Assembly (NCBI GenBank): GCA_050946575.1
Contig: JBMNVB010000004.1
Coordinates: 62,001 to 126,000, forward strand
Source: JALCRY01 sp050946575
GTDB lineage: Bacteria; Bacillota; Clostridia; Peptostreptococcales; Anaerovoracaceae
Length of the DNA: 64,000 nt
Direction of reading: 5' to 3'
The notes under the pieces are model-generated. The model ran no database searches. It saw only the letters and a list, made by a program, of their open reading frames with translations, and was not told where the DNA came from. The first letter of the stretch is position 1; each line of letters starts with the position of its first letter. Made by a program: the position numbers and the translations under genes. Positions 44,680 to 52,919 of this stretch are shown one piece after another.

Positions 44680-45237
44680 CTAAGCTCCGAAATCCACTTT
44701 TACGTTCTCACGTTCGGATTCGCCGGCTGCTTCGAACATCGCCTTGCGCTCGAAGTGGAACATGCCGGCTATGATGCTGCTCGGGAACGTCTCGCAGCGG
44801 TTATTGTATTTCTTTACTACCGCGTTGTAGTATTTGCGGGCGTTCGCGATGTCTTCCTCTGTATGTCCGAGCTGAGCCTGAAGGTCTATGAAATTCTGGC
44901 TCGCCTTCAGGTCCGGATAATTTTCCGCGACGGCAAACAGGTTCCGGAGCGACTGTGTGAGGGCGTTCTCATTCATTGCGCGCTCGTCCATGCTGCCGGA
45001 TTCCAGCGCGGCCGTCCTTGTATCGACAATGCTCTGCAGCGTTTCCCGTTCGTGCTTCATATAGCCCTTTACGGTCTCGACAAGATTCGGGATCAGGTCG
45101 CAGCGTTTTTTCATATAGACGTCCATTGTAGCGAATCCTTCTTCAACGCTGTTGCGGCCCTTCACCAGGGAATTATAAGCCGCGATCATCCATATAACGA
45201 TGACCGCAATAATGATAATGATAATTACAGGTACCAT
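44680..45237 (-). CDS. lemA: LemA family protein
   Basis: A 185-residue membrane-anchored helical protein. One N-terminal transmembrane helix (about 2-20) is followed by the LemA signature: AYNSLVKGRNSVEEGFATMDVYMKKRCDLIPNLVETVKGY read in pieces, then ESENLKA-like YPDLKASQNF and ARKYYNAVVKKYN. The start at the second ATG (45237) is preferred because GGAGG lies seven bases upstream; the first ATG would be one base from it. It is co-transcribed with the DUF2207 gene. Function unknown; associations with membrane stress exist in other bacteria. Confidence 0.92.
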   Translation of the reverse strand: MVPVIIIIIIAVIVIWMIAAYNSLVKGRNSVEEGFATMDVYMKKRCDLIPNLVETVKGYMKHERETLQSIVDTRTAALESGSMDERAMNENALTQSLRNLFAVAENYPDLKASQNFIDLQAQLGHTEEDIANARKYYNAVVKKYNNRCETFPSSIIAGMFHFERKAMFEAAGESERENVKVDFGA

Positions 45238-45468
45238 CTTCATACCTCCGAAAATAATATCGATGGGATTATTTTCTATTATATAGTAATTTGCGGCCCT
45301 ATGGGCCTCACTGAATGTTATTTACAAATTTTTTTCATTATGATTCAGCCCCGTATCATCTAATGAACACAAAAGAAATTCAGTATTGTGTTTTGGTTAA
45401 AATTGTTTTATTATCGATAAATAAAAAAACAATTTAGAGTAAGAGTTTAATTAATAAGAGGTCATAAA
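45238..45468. promoter_or_regulatory. AT-rich divergent regulatory region with a perfect inverted repeat
   Basis: No gene here. AAATTGTTTT (45400-45409) and AAAACAATTT (45426-45435) form a perfect 10-base inverted repeat with a 16-base centre, about 35 bases before the plus-strand gene. TATATAGT-like -10 elements for lemA occur near 45280. Base composition is much more AT-rich than the rest of the window. Confidence 0.4.
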
Positions 45469-45870
45469 ATGAGGCACGAGTGTAAAATAACCGTCCTTGA
45501 GACGAAAATTTTCGAATATTATCAGAAGAATTACCTCGCGGATCCGAAGTCCGGGTCATGTCCGTGCTTCAAGCCGGGCGACACATTCTATCTGAAGCGC
45601 ACGGCGGAGCAGGATGATTTCTGGCACATGCTGAACGGGAAATTCTGCGCGGAGGCGTGGGACGCGATCAGCAGGTATGTATACACCGCATTGCAGGGCG
45701 GCTCGATCATGCACGGATGGACGAAGGACGACCGCATCATGATCGCCTGCTGCAATGACGGGACGCGTCCTGTAATATTCAAGATCGAGCGTATTGACAT
45801 CCCCGAGACCGAAGAGGAAAAAGAGTGGCTGGAAAAACAGGACTTTTCCAACACTGCCGAAAACGCCTGA
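45469..45870 (+). CDS. TIGR04076-like small protein
   Basis: A 133-residue soluble protein resembling the TIGR04076 family (named for its conserved pattern only). It starts with a CKITVLE-type strand, has CPCFKPGDTFYLK and DFWHML, then FCAEAWDAISRYVYTALQGG and a turn GWTKDDRIMIACCNDGTRPVIFKIERI. Several cysteines (in SCPCF, FCAEAW, ACCND) could bind metal, but no known site is recognisable. AAGAGGTC precedes the ATG. It lies downstream of an AT-rich regulatory region and appears monocistronic. Confidence 0.7.
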   Translation: MRHECKITVLETKIFEYYQKNYLADPKSGSCPCFKPGDTFYLKRTAEQDDFWHMLNGKFCAEAWDAISRYVYTALQGGSIMHGWTKDDRIMIACCNDGTRPVIFKIERIDIPETEEEKEWLEKQDFSNTAENA

Positions 45871-45996
45871 ACGGGCAGGCCGGCGCGCGGCCGGAAAACC
45901 GGATGACCGATGCTTACGAAGCATTGATACTTCATAAGCGTTAAATTAAAATGATATTGCTATGAGTCGGATGTGAAAAACTGCGGGAGGTGGAAG

Positions 45997-46353
45997 ATGA
46001 AGAAGTTTATTGTGCCGCTTTTGTGTGCGGTTCTTTGCGCAGTGTGCCTCACAGGCTGCGGCGCGAAATATGCCGACAGCCCGTATCTCGGCAAATGGAC
46101 GGCCTCCACGGCGTCGGCGTACGGGGTGGAGATCAGCGTGGACGCAGTCATCGACGGCGGATTCACGTTTGATCTTAATGAAGACGGCAGCTGCGATGTA
46201 AAGGTCGGAAGCAAGAAGACATCCGGAAGCTGGGAAGAGACGGACAACGGATTCAAGGTAGAAGACAAATACGAATTTACAGTGGACACGAGCGATGAAA
46301 ACAAAGCGACGATGGAATATTCGGGCGTCACTCTCACTTTCGAGCGAGAATGA
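45997..46353 (+). CDS. Small secreted lipoprotein, beta-rich
   Basis: A 118-residue lipoprotein with signal peptide MKKFIVPLLCAVLCAVCLTG and lipidated Cys at about 21. The mature part (YLGKWTAS, then TFDLNEDGSCDVKVG and GSWEETDNGFKV) reads like a small lipocalin-type barrel, in which a molecule could be bound or which could be structural. The ATG at 45997 follows GGGAGGTG; a GTG eight codons upstream overlaps this site. Function unknown. Confidence 0.7.
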   Translation: MKKFIVPLLCAVLCAVCLTGCGAKYADSPYLGKWTASTASAYGVEISVDAVIDGGFTFDLNEDGSCDVKVGSKKTSGSWEETDNGFKVEDKYEFTVDTSDENKATMEYSGVTLTFERE

Positions 46354-46377
46354 CCGCGCAGTCTTATCAATGCGAAG

Positions 46378-46407
46378 AGCCGCTCCTGACGGAGCGGTAT
46401 TTTTTTA
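46378..46407 (+). terminator. Terminator after the small lipoprotein gene
   Basis: CCGCTCC (46380-46386), loop TGAC, GGAGCGG (46391-46397), then TATTTTTTT. Confidence 0.9.
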
Positions 46408-46467
46408 GGTTAGCGGCACGGGCGCATATGGTGTATAATGTCCGGCAGGGAGGAATAGTTCAGACTT

Positions 46468-47310
46468 ATGATTGGAATACTCGACATGGGCGGCGGTGTC
46501 CGGGGCGCGTACGGAGCGGGCGTGCTGGATTACTGCCTTGACAGACATATAATATTCGATTACTGCGTCGGTGTGTCGGCGGGCGCCGGGAACCTGGTCA
46601 CGTATGTAGCGCGCCAGAGAGGACGCAATATCAGGTTCTATGTGAAGTATCAGTTCAGGAAAGAGTATATGGGCTTTCGCAATAAGCTGAAGACCGGGAA
46701 CTTCGTGAATCTCGAATATATTTACGGAACGCTCACGAATTCGGACGGCGAGGATCCTCTTGATTACGATGCGTTCATGAGTTCGGAAACGGACATGTGC
46801 TCTGTCGCGACAGACGCGCTGACAGGGAAGCCGGTGTATTTTTACAAGAAGGACTGCGAAAGGGACGATTACGGCATGATCAAGGCGTCGTCATGCATGC
46901 CGATAGCGAACCGGCCCTACGAATTTCGCGGGAGGCTGCTGTTCGACGGGGCGCTTTCTGACGCGATCCCGCTTGAACACGCATTCGCAGACGGATGTGA
47001 CAGGGTCGTCGTCATACTTACGAAACCGAGAGACTTCTACAGGGACCCGAAGGATGACGCATTCTTCGCGAAGATGCTGAGGCCGCATTATCCGCAGGCG
47101 GCACGTAAACTCGCCGGACGCGCATTGCTGTACAACCTGCAGCTCGACCTCTGCAAATATTACGAAAAGCAGGGGAAGGTATGCATCGTCGCGCCGGATG
47201 ACATCGGCGGGATAAAGACGCTTTCGAAGGACCGCGACGCCGAATTCCGGCTGTACTATAAAGGATACAAAGACGCCGAAGCCATAGATAAATTCATTGC
47301 CTGCGGCTGA
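46468..47310 (+). CDS. Patatin-like phospholipase
   Basis: A 280-residue serine hydrolase of the patatin family. The oxyanion loop is DMGGGVRGAYGAGVL. The nucleophile is S37 in G-V-S-A-G, and the catalytic Asp is D160 in FDGALSDAIP, giving the Ser-Asp dyad. There is no signal peptide, so it acts inside the cell, probably on lipid or acyl esters. It has its own TATAAT (46434-46439). The Shine-Dalgarno GGGAGGA is about 13 bases before the ATG, a little far. Substrate is not deducible. Confidence 0.87.
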   Translation: MIGILDMGGGVRGAYGAGVLDYCLDRHIIFDYCVGVSAGAGNLVTYVARQRGRNIRFYVKYQFRKEYMGFRNKLKTGNFVNLEYIYGTLTNSDGEDPLDYDAFMSSETDMCSVATDALTGKPVYFYKKDCERDDYGMIKASSCMPIANRPYEFRGRLLFDGALSDAIPLEHAFADGCDRVVVILTKPRDFYRDPKDDAFFAKMLRPHYPQAARKLAGRALLYNLQLDLCKYYEKQGKVCIVAPDDIGGIKTLSKDRDAEFRLYYKGYKDAEAIDKFIACG

Positions 47311-47363
47311 GTTCGCGGGTATAATTATAATGTAAGTACAATATATAATACAGGGGTGATGAA

Positions 47364-48497
47364 ATGATTTACAAAGATTTTCAGGACATCAGTCTGTCCG
47401 CACTCGGGATGGGAACGATGAGACTTCCCGTTATTGACGGGCACGACTCGAAAATAAACGAGACGGAGGCTGAAAAGATGATCGATGCCGCGATGGAAGG
47501 CGGCGTGAATTATTACGATACGGCATGGGGATATCACGGAGAGAATTCTGAACTTGTCGTAGGAAAGGCTCTCTCGAAGTATCCCCGCGACAGTTTTTAT
47601 CTCGCTACGAAATTCCCGGGCTATGACGTGAAGAATTTCGGGAAAGTAGAGGAGATATTCGAGAAGCAGCTGGAAAAATGCCGCGTCGATTATTTCGACT
47701 TCTATCTTTTCCACAATGTCTGCGAAATAAACATCGATCAGTATCTCGACGATGAGAAATACGGCACGTATTCATATCTGATAGAACAGAAGCGAAACGG
47801 AAGGATAAAGCACCTCGGCTGTTCGGGCCACGGGGAGATCCCGGTGATGAAGGCGTTCCTCGATAAATACGGAGACGATATCGAATTCTGCCAGCTGCAG
47901 ATCAACTATTTCGACTGGACGTTCCAGCACGCGAAGGAGAAGGTCGAAATGCTGAAAGAATACGGCATCCCGGTATGGGTCATGGAACCGATGCGCGGCG
48001 GAAAACTCGCGGATCTTGACGAAAAGTACGTTGAAAGGCTGAAGGCTCTGAGGCCGGATGCGACGCCGGAAGAATGGGCGCTGAGATTCCTTCAGAGCGT
48101 TCCGGAGATACAGCTCGTGCTTACCGGAGCGTCCTCAATGGAGCAGCTGCAGGAAAATATCCGCATATTCAGCGAGGACAAACCTCTGAGCGATGAAGAG
48201 ATGGATACGCTGCTCAGCGTGGCGTCCGATATGATCTCGGATGCCGGCGTACCGTGCACGGAGTGTCATTACTGCGTCAGCCACTGTCCGCAGGGGCTCG
48301 ACATCCCGATGCTGCTCAGGAACTACAATCAGTTCATGCACACGGGGAAGGACGACTTTATCTCGCATATGCAGATCTCGACACTGCCGGAGGACAAGAG
48401 ACCGGCCGCATGCATCGCATGCCACAGCTGCGAGCAGGTATGTCCGCAGCATATAAAGATCCCGGACGTTCTCGCGGATTTCGCCGAGAAACTCTGA
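47364..48497 (+). CDS. Aldo/keto reductase with C-terminal ferredoxin domain
   Basis: A 377-residue oxidoreductase. The N-terminal aldo-keto reductase barrel has GMGTMRLP, the Asp-Tyr dyad region YYDTAWGYHGENSE, TKFPGYDV, LFHNVC and MEPMRGGKLA. The C-terminal part (about 290-377) carries CTECHYCVSHCP and CIACHSCEQVCP, two [4Fe-4S] sites. This barrel plus ferredoxin layout is frequent in anaerobes, where electrons may pass between NAD(P)H and the clusters. Natural substrate unknown. Several TATAAT boxes at 47320-47349 lie upstream. Monocistronic, with a shared terminator after it. Confidence 0.9.
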   Translation: MIYKDFQDISLSALGMGTMRLPVIDGHDSKINETEAEKMIDAAMEGGVNYYDTAWGYHGENSELVVGKALSKYPRDSFYLATKFPGYDVKNFGKVEEIFEKQLEKCRVDYFDFYLFHNVCEINIDQYLDDEKYGTYSYLIEQKRNGRIKHLGCSGHGEIPVMKAFLDKYGDDIEFCQLQINYFDWTFQHAKEKVEMLKEYGIPVWVMEPMRGGKLADLDEKYVERLKALRPDATPEEWALRFLQSVPEIQLVLTGASSMEQLQENIRIFSEDKPLSDEEMDTLLSVASDMISDAGVPCTECHYCVSHCPQGLDIPMLLRNYNQFMHTGKDDFISHMQISTLPEDKRPAACIACHSCEQVCPQHIKIPDVLADFAEKL

Positions 48498-48515
48498 TAT
48501 AATCAATGCGTTAAA

Positions 48516-48550
48516 ATACCCGCGGTTATAAGACCGCGGGTATTCTGTTT
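48516..48550. terminator. Bidirectional terminator between the aldo/keto reductase and ferredoxin genes
   Basis: ATACCCGCGGT (48516-48526) pairs with ACCGCGGGTAT (48533-48543), with T-rich flanks on both sides. Confidence 0.85.
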
Positions 48551-48559
48551 ACAAGGTAT

Positions 48560-49255
48560 TTATCTGTCGAGTATGCGTCCGTCCGTTGAGATCGTGACTA
48601 CGTTCCACGGTATGAATTTTCCGCTGTTCTGAAGCGCGGTCTTCACCGCGTTCTCGATACCGCCGCAGCACGGTACTTCCATCCTGACCACTGTCACGCT
48701 CCTGATATCATTGTTCTTAATGATCTCGGTGAGCTTTTCCGAATAGTCCACGCTGTCGAGTTTCGGGCAGCCGATGAGCGTTATATGGTTTCTGATGAAT
48801 TCCCTGTGGAAGTCGGCATACGCGTATGCAGTGCAGTCTGCAGCGATCAGAAGCTTCGCTCCGTCGAAATACGGCGCGTTCACAGGGGCGAGCTTTATCT
48901 GGACAGGCCACTGCGAGAGCTCGCTTTCAATGCTGCCTGCCGGCGGGGCGGCGGAAGCATGTTCGCGTTTTATCGCTTTTGACTGAGAGCCCGGACATCC
49001 GCACGGGAGAGGTTCCTGCCTGGTTTTCGATGCCTTCACCGCTTCTGCGTCGTACGCGGGAGCTTCCCGCTCCTCGAACGTGATCGCACCCGCGGGGCAG
49101 GCCGGAAGGCAGTCGCCCAGGCCGTCGCAGTAATCCTCGCGCGTCAGTTTAGCTTTACCGTCGATCATCTTAATCGCGCCCTCGTGGCAAGCGTCCGCGC
49201 ACGCTCCGCAGCCATTGCATTTTTCTTCGTCTATCTTTATTATCTTCCTGATCAT
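48560..49255 (-). CDS. 4Fe-4S binding protein, divergent from a Crp/Fnr regulator
   Basis: A 231-residue protein with an N-terminal two-cluster ferredoxin domain: CNGCGACADAC at about 13-23, and CDGLGDCLPACP. CGCPGSQSKAI in the middle is an extra Cys cluster. The C-terminal half (LLIAADCTAYAYADFHREFIRNHITLIGCPKLD in parts; MEVPCCGG) is a conserved region often seen with this ferredoxin in anaerobes. Function not established. AAAGGAGG precedes the ATG. It diverges from the Crp/Fnr gene across 99 bases with a palindrome, so the regulator very likely controls it. Confidence 0.85.
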   Translation of the reverse strand: MIRKIIKIDEEKCNGCGACADACHEGAIKMIDGKAKLTREDYCDGLGDCLPACPAGAITFEEREAPAYDAEAVKASKTRQEPLPCGCPGSQSKAIKREHASAAPPAGSIESELSQWPVQIKLAPVNAPYFDGAKLLIAADCTAYAYADFHREFIRNHITLIGCPKLDSVDYSEKLTEIIKNNDIRSVTVVRMEVPCCGGIENAVKTALQNSGKFIPWNVVTISTDGRILDR

Positions 49256-49354
49256 TTTCGTTTCCTCCTTTTTTGTTCTCTCTTGTTTTTACGAGTAGAT
49301 GATAATATAATATGCAAAAGCTGTATGTTGAATATTCAACAAAAGGAGAAAAAA
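49256..49354. promoter_or_regulatory. Divergent promoters with a perfect 16-bp palindrome, Crp/Fnr operator
   Basis: Plus strand: TTGTTT (49283-49288) and TATAAT (49306-49311), spacer 17, for the regulator. The palindrome TGTTGAATATTCAACA (49326-49341) lies just after its start point and before the Shine-Dalgarno. On the minus strand TTCAAC inside the palindrome and TATATT form a 17-spaced promoter for the ferredoxin gene. One bound regulator could therefore affect both genes. Confidence 0.7.
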
Positions 49355-50017
49355 ATGAAAAAATATCCCGAAGGTGTCTATAAATGCGTTCTGTTCGGCG
49401 GCATAAGCGAGGAAGGAGCCGCGGGGATACTGCGGACATGCCGCGCGCAGAATATAGAAGCGGAGAAGGGCGATGTCATCATCGCGGAAGGAGATCCGGC
49501 CGACAGGATAGGCATCGTAGCCGAAGGTTCCGTCCGCATTTCGCGGACAGACATCGCGGGAAACGAGTCTATACTCGGAAGAGCGGAGAGCGGCGATATA
49601 TTCGGAGAGTCATACGCTCTGTCTGATGAGCAGTCGATGCAGGTGAACGTCATTGCGGCTGAGCGGTCCGTTGTGACCCTAATAGATGCTTCAGGCATTG
49701 ATGAGGTGAAAAGCGCCTCAGAAAGCGATATGGCGCGTTTCAGAGGGAACCTCATCAGGATCATGGCATCGAAAAACCTGAATTTCAACCGGAAGATCGA
49801 GATAACGTCGCAGCGCACGACGCGCGGAAGACTCCTTATGTATCTGGATATTGAATCTAAACGGCGCGGTTCGAATGAGTTCGACATCCCGTTCGACAGG
49901 CAGCAGCTTGCCGACTATCTCGAGGTCGACAGGAGCGGACTGTCCGCCGAGATAGGGAAGCTGGGCCGTGAGGGCGTTCTCGAAAGCCGCAGGAGCCATT
50001 TTAAGATCTTAATATAA
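49355..50017 (+). CDS. Crp/Fnr family transcriptional regulator
   Basis: A 220-residue regulator. The N-terminal cyclic-nucleotide-binding-type barrel spans about 10-130 (AEKGDVIIAEGDPADRIGIVAEGSVRI and SGDIFGESYALS in pieces). A helical hinge follows, and a winged helix-turn-helix near 160-215 (FDRQQLADYLEVDRSGLSAEIGKL). No FNR-type N-terminal cysteine cluster is seen, so the signal is unknown. The ATG at 49355 follows AAAGGAG; a longer reading would run through the promoter. It should bind the adjacent palindrome and the divergent ferredoxin gene. Confidence 0.92.
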   Translation: MKKYPEGVYKCVLFGGISEEGAAGILRTCRAQNIEAEKGDVIIAEGDPADRIGIVAEGSVRISRTDIAGNESILGRAESGDIFGESYALSDEQSMQVNVIAAERSVVTLIDASGIDEVKSASESDMARFRGNLIRIMASKNLNFNRKIEITSQRTTRGRLLMYLDIESKRRGSNEFDIPFDRQQLADYLEVDRSGLSAEIGKLGREGVLESRRSHFKILI

Positions 50018-50047
50018 AAAGGGCTCTTGCGAGCCCTTTAGGTTTTG
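50016..50047. terminator. Shared terminator between the Crp/Fnr gene and the symporter gene
   Basis: AAAGGGCTC pairs with GAGCCCTTT around TTGC (50018-50039). T-rich on the minus-strand side (TTTTTATATT). Confidence 0.8.
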
Positions 50048-50065
50048 CCTATCAGATGCGATAAC

Positions 50066-51493
50066 TTATTTCCAGAAATCCGTATCCTGCTTCAGACCGA
50101 TATCGGCAGCCTTGAATTCAGGATTCTTTCCTTCTTCCTTCTGCTTTCTGTAGTCATTCAGACACTTGAATGCGATCCCTCCGAGTATCAGGATGGATGG
50201 CATATTTGTGATGACCATCAGTCCCTGCATCATATCGGCCGTATTCCATACAAGGCTTGCCGTGGCGACGGAGCCTTCATATACGAGCAGTGTAGCCGCG
50301 ATCCTGAAAATCAGGAGCCCGATCTTGCTCGGATTCCTTTTCAGTATGAATTTCAGGCAGCCTTCGCAGTAGGAGTAGTTTCCGATGAGCGTCGTGAACG
50401 CGAACAGTGACATCGAGATCGCGATGAATGTAGGTCCGAATGAACCGAGTGTCGTCGCCATCGAGCTCTGAACGTAACCGGCCGCGTCAGCTGTTCCGTC
50501 AGCGGCGAGGAAGCCGGTCGGGTCGACGTCAGTGACAAGGCACATGAACGCCGTGGCTGTACAGATGAGCAGTGTGTCGATGAATACCGACAGCATCTGG
50601 ACGAGTCCCTGTTTCGCAGGGTGTGAGATGTCGGCCGTGGCCGCCGCGTTTGGCGCGGAACCCATACCGGCTTCATTCGAGTACAGGCCTCTCTTGATCC
50701 CGTACATTATGCAGGAACCCGCGAATCCTCCGAATATCGCGTGGAAATCGAATGCGTTGGAAAAGATTTTTACGAACATCGCAGGGATGCCTCTGAAGTT
50801 GATGACGAGAACTACGATCGAAATGACTACGTAGATGATGCCCATGACAGGAACGAGCACTCCCGTTACCTTCGTGAGCCTTTTCGCTCCTCCGATAACG
50901 ATCGATCCGAACAGTATCGCGAGAATGATGCCGATGATCATCGGAGTTGACTTGCCGTAGAAGTCGAATGTCTGGAATGTCGACTGCAGGTTATATGCAG
51001 CGAGCATATTATATCCGACCGCGTATGTAAAGATGATCAGTATGGAGAAGATGACGCCGAGCCATCTGGCATTTAATGCGTCTTTCATGTAAAACGCCGG
51101 TCCGCCGTAACTCGAGCCGTCCGGATTCTTCTTTTTGAAGATCTGTGCGAGCGTGGACTCGACGAACGCGCTGGCACCGCCGAAGAACGCCGTGATCCAC
51201 ATCCAGAAGATAGCGCCCGGGCCTCCGCAGACGATAGCCGTCGCGACGCCGATGATGTTTCCGGTGCCTACACGCGACGCCGTCGATACCATCAATGCAC
51301 CGAACGATGAGATGCCGTTCTCTGTCTTCGGCTTTTCCGCTACGACTCTGATGCTTTCACCGAACATTCTTGTCTGGATGAATCCGCAGCGGATGGTGAA
51401 ATAGATACCGCCCACAATAAGAATGAGCGGAACAATAAAAGGCTGGTACAGTACATTGCTGACCGCCAGTACTACACTGTTGATAGCTTCCAT
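50066..51493 (-). CDS. Alanine/sodium symporter (AGCS family)
   Basis: A 475-residue secondary transporter with about eleven membrane helices. GNIIGVATAIVCGGPGAIFWMW and the later SNEAGMGSAPNAAATAD are AGCS family signatures (GTGNI and NEAGMGSAP). It imports small neutral amino acids, usually alanine or glycine, with sodium or a proton. ATG 51493 follows AGAGGA on the minus strand. The C-terminal 40 residues are charged and cytoplasmic. Single gene; a strong terminator separates it from the Crp/Fnr gene. Confidence 0.94.
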   Translation of the reverse strand: MEAINSVVLAVSNVLYQPFIVPLILIVGGIYFTIRCGFIQTRMFGESIRVVAEKPKTENGISSFGALMVSTASRVGTGNIIGVATAIVCGGPGAIFWMWITAFFGGASAFVESTLAQIFKKKNPDGSSYGGPAFYMKDALNARWLGVIFSILIIFTYAVGYNMLAAYNLQSTFQTFDFYGKSTPMIIGIILAILFGSIVIGGAKRLTKVTGVLVPVMGIIYVVISIVVLVINFRGIPAMFVKIFSNAFDFHAIFGGFAGSCIMYGIKRGLYSNEAGMGSAPNAAATADISHPAKQGLVQMLSVFIDTLLICTATAFMCLVTDVDPTGFLAADGTADAAGYVQSSMATTLGSFGPTFIAISMSLFAFTTLIGNYSYCEGCLKFILKRNPSKIGLLIFRIAATLLVYEGSVATASLVWNTADMMQGLMVITNMPSILILGGIAFKCLNDYRKQKEEGKNPEFKAADIGLKQDTDFWK

Positions 51494-51678
51494 AATAAAT
51501 CCTCTTAAATAATCAAAATAGAATGATAACAAACAAAACCGTAGCAATTTTACCATGTAATCTTGCAATTGTAAATTATTTCTTAAATTACATATAATTT
51601 ATATTTTGTATGCTAATTGTATGTTTGGATACAATCATTCCGGAGTGCTCCCGCCGGATGTATCACACGGTCCGATTA

Positions 51679-51687
51679 TGATATAAT
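51679..51687 (+). promoter_or_regulatory. Extended -10 promoter of the acetyltransferase gene
   Basis: TGATATAAT at 51679-51687, continuing into the dispersed octamer ATCAATGC (51686-51693). No clear -35. Confidence 0.55.
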
Positions 51688-51708
51688 CAATGCAGGGAGG
51701 ACAGGATA

Positions 51709-52188
51709 ATGGATATAAGAGAAGGCTACGGATGCACGGAAGACGTGATGGCGCTGTTCGGGGAATATACCGAATCGATAATAGAAGCGGATGAGAAGGC
51801 GTCCGATGTCCTGAACGCCCAGAATTATGAAGACGAAGCATTGCATGTAAATGAAAAATACGGAAGGCCGGACGGCAGACTTTATATCGCGTACGACGGG
51901 GAAGTGCCCGCCGGCTGCATCGCGCTCCGCCGTTTCGACGAGACGCGCGGAGAGATGAAGCGGCTGTATGTGCGTCCGCAGTACCGCGGATCCGGGCTGG
52001 GAGAAAAACTTGCGAGGATCATTCTCAGCGACGCCCGCGAGATCGGATACGACAGCGTACTTCTCGATTCGCTCCCGTTCATGCGCAGCGCGCAGGGGCT
52101 CTACAGGAAGCTCGGATTCACTGAGACAGAGCCGTATTACGATTCCCCGATGGCAGACGTAACGACATTTATGGAATGCAGATTGTAA
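51709..52188 (+). CDS. GNAT family N-acetyltransferase
   Basis: A 159-residue acetyltransferase of the GNAT fold. The acetyl-CoA binding motif is RPQYRGSGLGEKLARIIL (about 87-104, R/Q-x-x-G-x-G/A). The preceding strand ends in EMKRLYV and the following one is LLDSLPFM, with LYRKLGF as motif B. Substrate is unknown; many such small GNATs act on amino acids or amines. GGGAGG precedes the ATG. Single gene with its own extended -10 promoter. Confidence 0.87.
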   Translation: MDIREGYGCTEDVMALFGEYTESIIEADEKASDVLNAQNYEDEALHVNEKYGRPDGRLYIAYDGEVPAGCIALRRFDETRGEMKRLYVRPQYRGSGLGEKLARIILSDAREIGYDSVLLDSLPFMRSAQGLYRKLGFTETEPYYDSPMADVTTFMECRL

Positions 52189-52214
52189 ATTTTTCTTTTC
52201 ATTGGACGGATTTA

Positions 52215-52223
52215 TGGTATAAT
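52215..52223 (+). promoter_or_regulatory. tRNA promoter (-10 element)
   Basis: TGGTATAAT at 52215-52223, an extended -10, sixteen bases before the tRNA. Confidence 0.6.
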
Positions 52224-52238
52224 GAGTTTCGTCGGAAT

Positions 52239-52314
52239 GATCCGTTAGCTCAGTTGGGAGAGCGTCTGGGTGACAACCAGAAGGTCGATAGTTCAAGTCT
52301 ATTACGGGTCACCA
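52239..52314 (+). tRNA. tRNA-Val (anticodon GAC)
   Basis: A complete 76-base cloverleaf with encoded CCA. The acceptor arms GATCCGT (52239-52245) and ACGGGTC pair with one G-U. The D arm is GCTC/GAGC. The anticodon stem TCTGG/CCAGA encloses the loop GTGACAA, giving anticodon GAC. The T arm GATAG/CTATT encloses TTCAAGT. The discriminator is A, which fits valine. It is followed by a strong terminator and an AT-rich islet of small genes. Confidence 0.95.
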
Positions 52315-52317
52315 GAG

Positions 52318-52365
52318 AAAAAGCGCTGAAATCGTTTGAGATCAAATGATCCGGCGCTTTTTTCT
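52318..52365 (+). terminator. Terminator after tRNA-Val
   Basis: AAAGCGC/GCGCTTT closes a long stem with an inner ATCgTTTGA/TCAAAtGAT pair, followed by TTTTTTCTTTTTC. Confidence 0.85.
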
Positions 52366-52430
52366 TTTTCTTTTTACATGCATTTAATTACTTTTTGCCC
52401 CTGAAACCGGTCAAAATATGACATTCAGAT

Positions 52431-52598
52431 GTGGAAACGGGTGTGGAATGCATGACTTCGAAAAATGTGATCAGTGACGGAGCTGAATTTGCCCGGATAT
52501 CGAGAGGGGATAAATGTGACAATACTGCTGAATTCAACGAAGGAGAAGTATATAACATAAAAAGTATATTACTGATTCAAGATCGGCTGGAGTATTAG
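52431..52598 (+). pseudogene. Possible gene fragment in the tRNA-downstream islet
   Basis: An open frame of 55 codons from GTG 52431 (or 48 from ATG 52452) ending in TAG at 52596. The product (T-S-K-N-V-I-S-D-G-A-E-F-A-R near the start) has no relative I recognise. No Shine-Dalgarno is seen. It is followed 13 bases later by a strong GGAGGT and a 13-codon frame (GTG 52612 to TAA 52651-52653). It could be the tail of a gene lost upstream or a small real gene. Confidence 0.25.
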
Positions 52599-52664
52599 TG
52601 GAGGTATTCTAGTGGCTGAAATAACTGATGAATATCGAATTATCGGAAATTAATAGACTGATTT

Positions 52665-52919
52665 ATGATTAAACTTAAAAATAATGCCTCCAAAACAAGG
52701 AAGGAGCTTTTTGCAAAACTTATTACGATACCGGATCAGTATGAAAATTTTATAATAATGGTTCTTTCATATACTCATGGAGAAGATCATGAGAGAGAAG
52801 TAATTGACTATATTAATAAACAGGATGCACCTGAAACATCCGATGTCGCTGCTTTTGTTTTGCAAAGAGATTATGAAAATTGGGGAAAAGAAGAATTAGA
52901 TATAGAAGGTGAAAAATGA
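52665..52919 (+). CDS. Hypothetical protein, 84 residues, AT-rich islet
   Basis: An 84-residue acidic, hydrophilic protein (MIKLKNNASKTRKELF..., central ENFIIMVLSYTHGEDH). No membrane segment or known domain is seen. The codon usage is AT-rich (ATT, AAT, TTT, GAA), unlike its neighbours, which suggests transfer. The ATG has no Shine-Dalgarno; it follows a TAATAG stop pair of a short SD-led frame, so translation may depend on coupling. The stop overlaps the next gene (ATGA). Small paired genes of this kind occur as immunity genes of polymorphic toxins, but that is a guess. Confidence 0.6.
   Translation: MIKLKNNASKTRKELFAKLITIPDQYENFIIMVLSYTHGEDHEREVIDYINKQDAPETSDVAAFVLQRDYENWGKEELDIEGEK

Noticed and set aside
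52239..52314. Reading the tRNA as tRNA-Asp
   Set aside because: The seven-base loop GTGACAA places GAC, not GTC, at the anticodon, and A is the discriminator base, both fitting valine.
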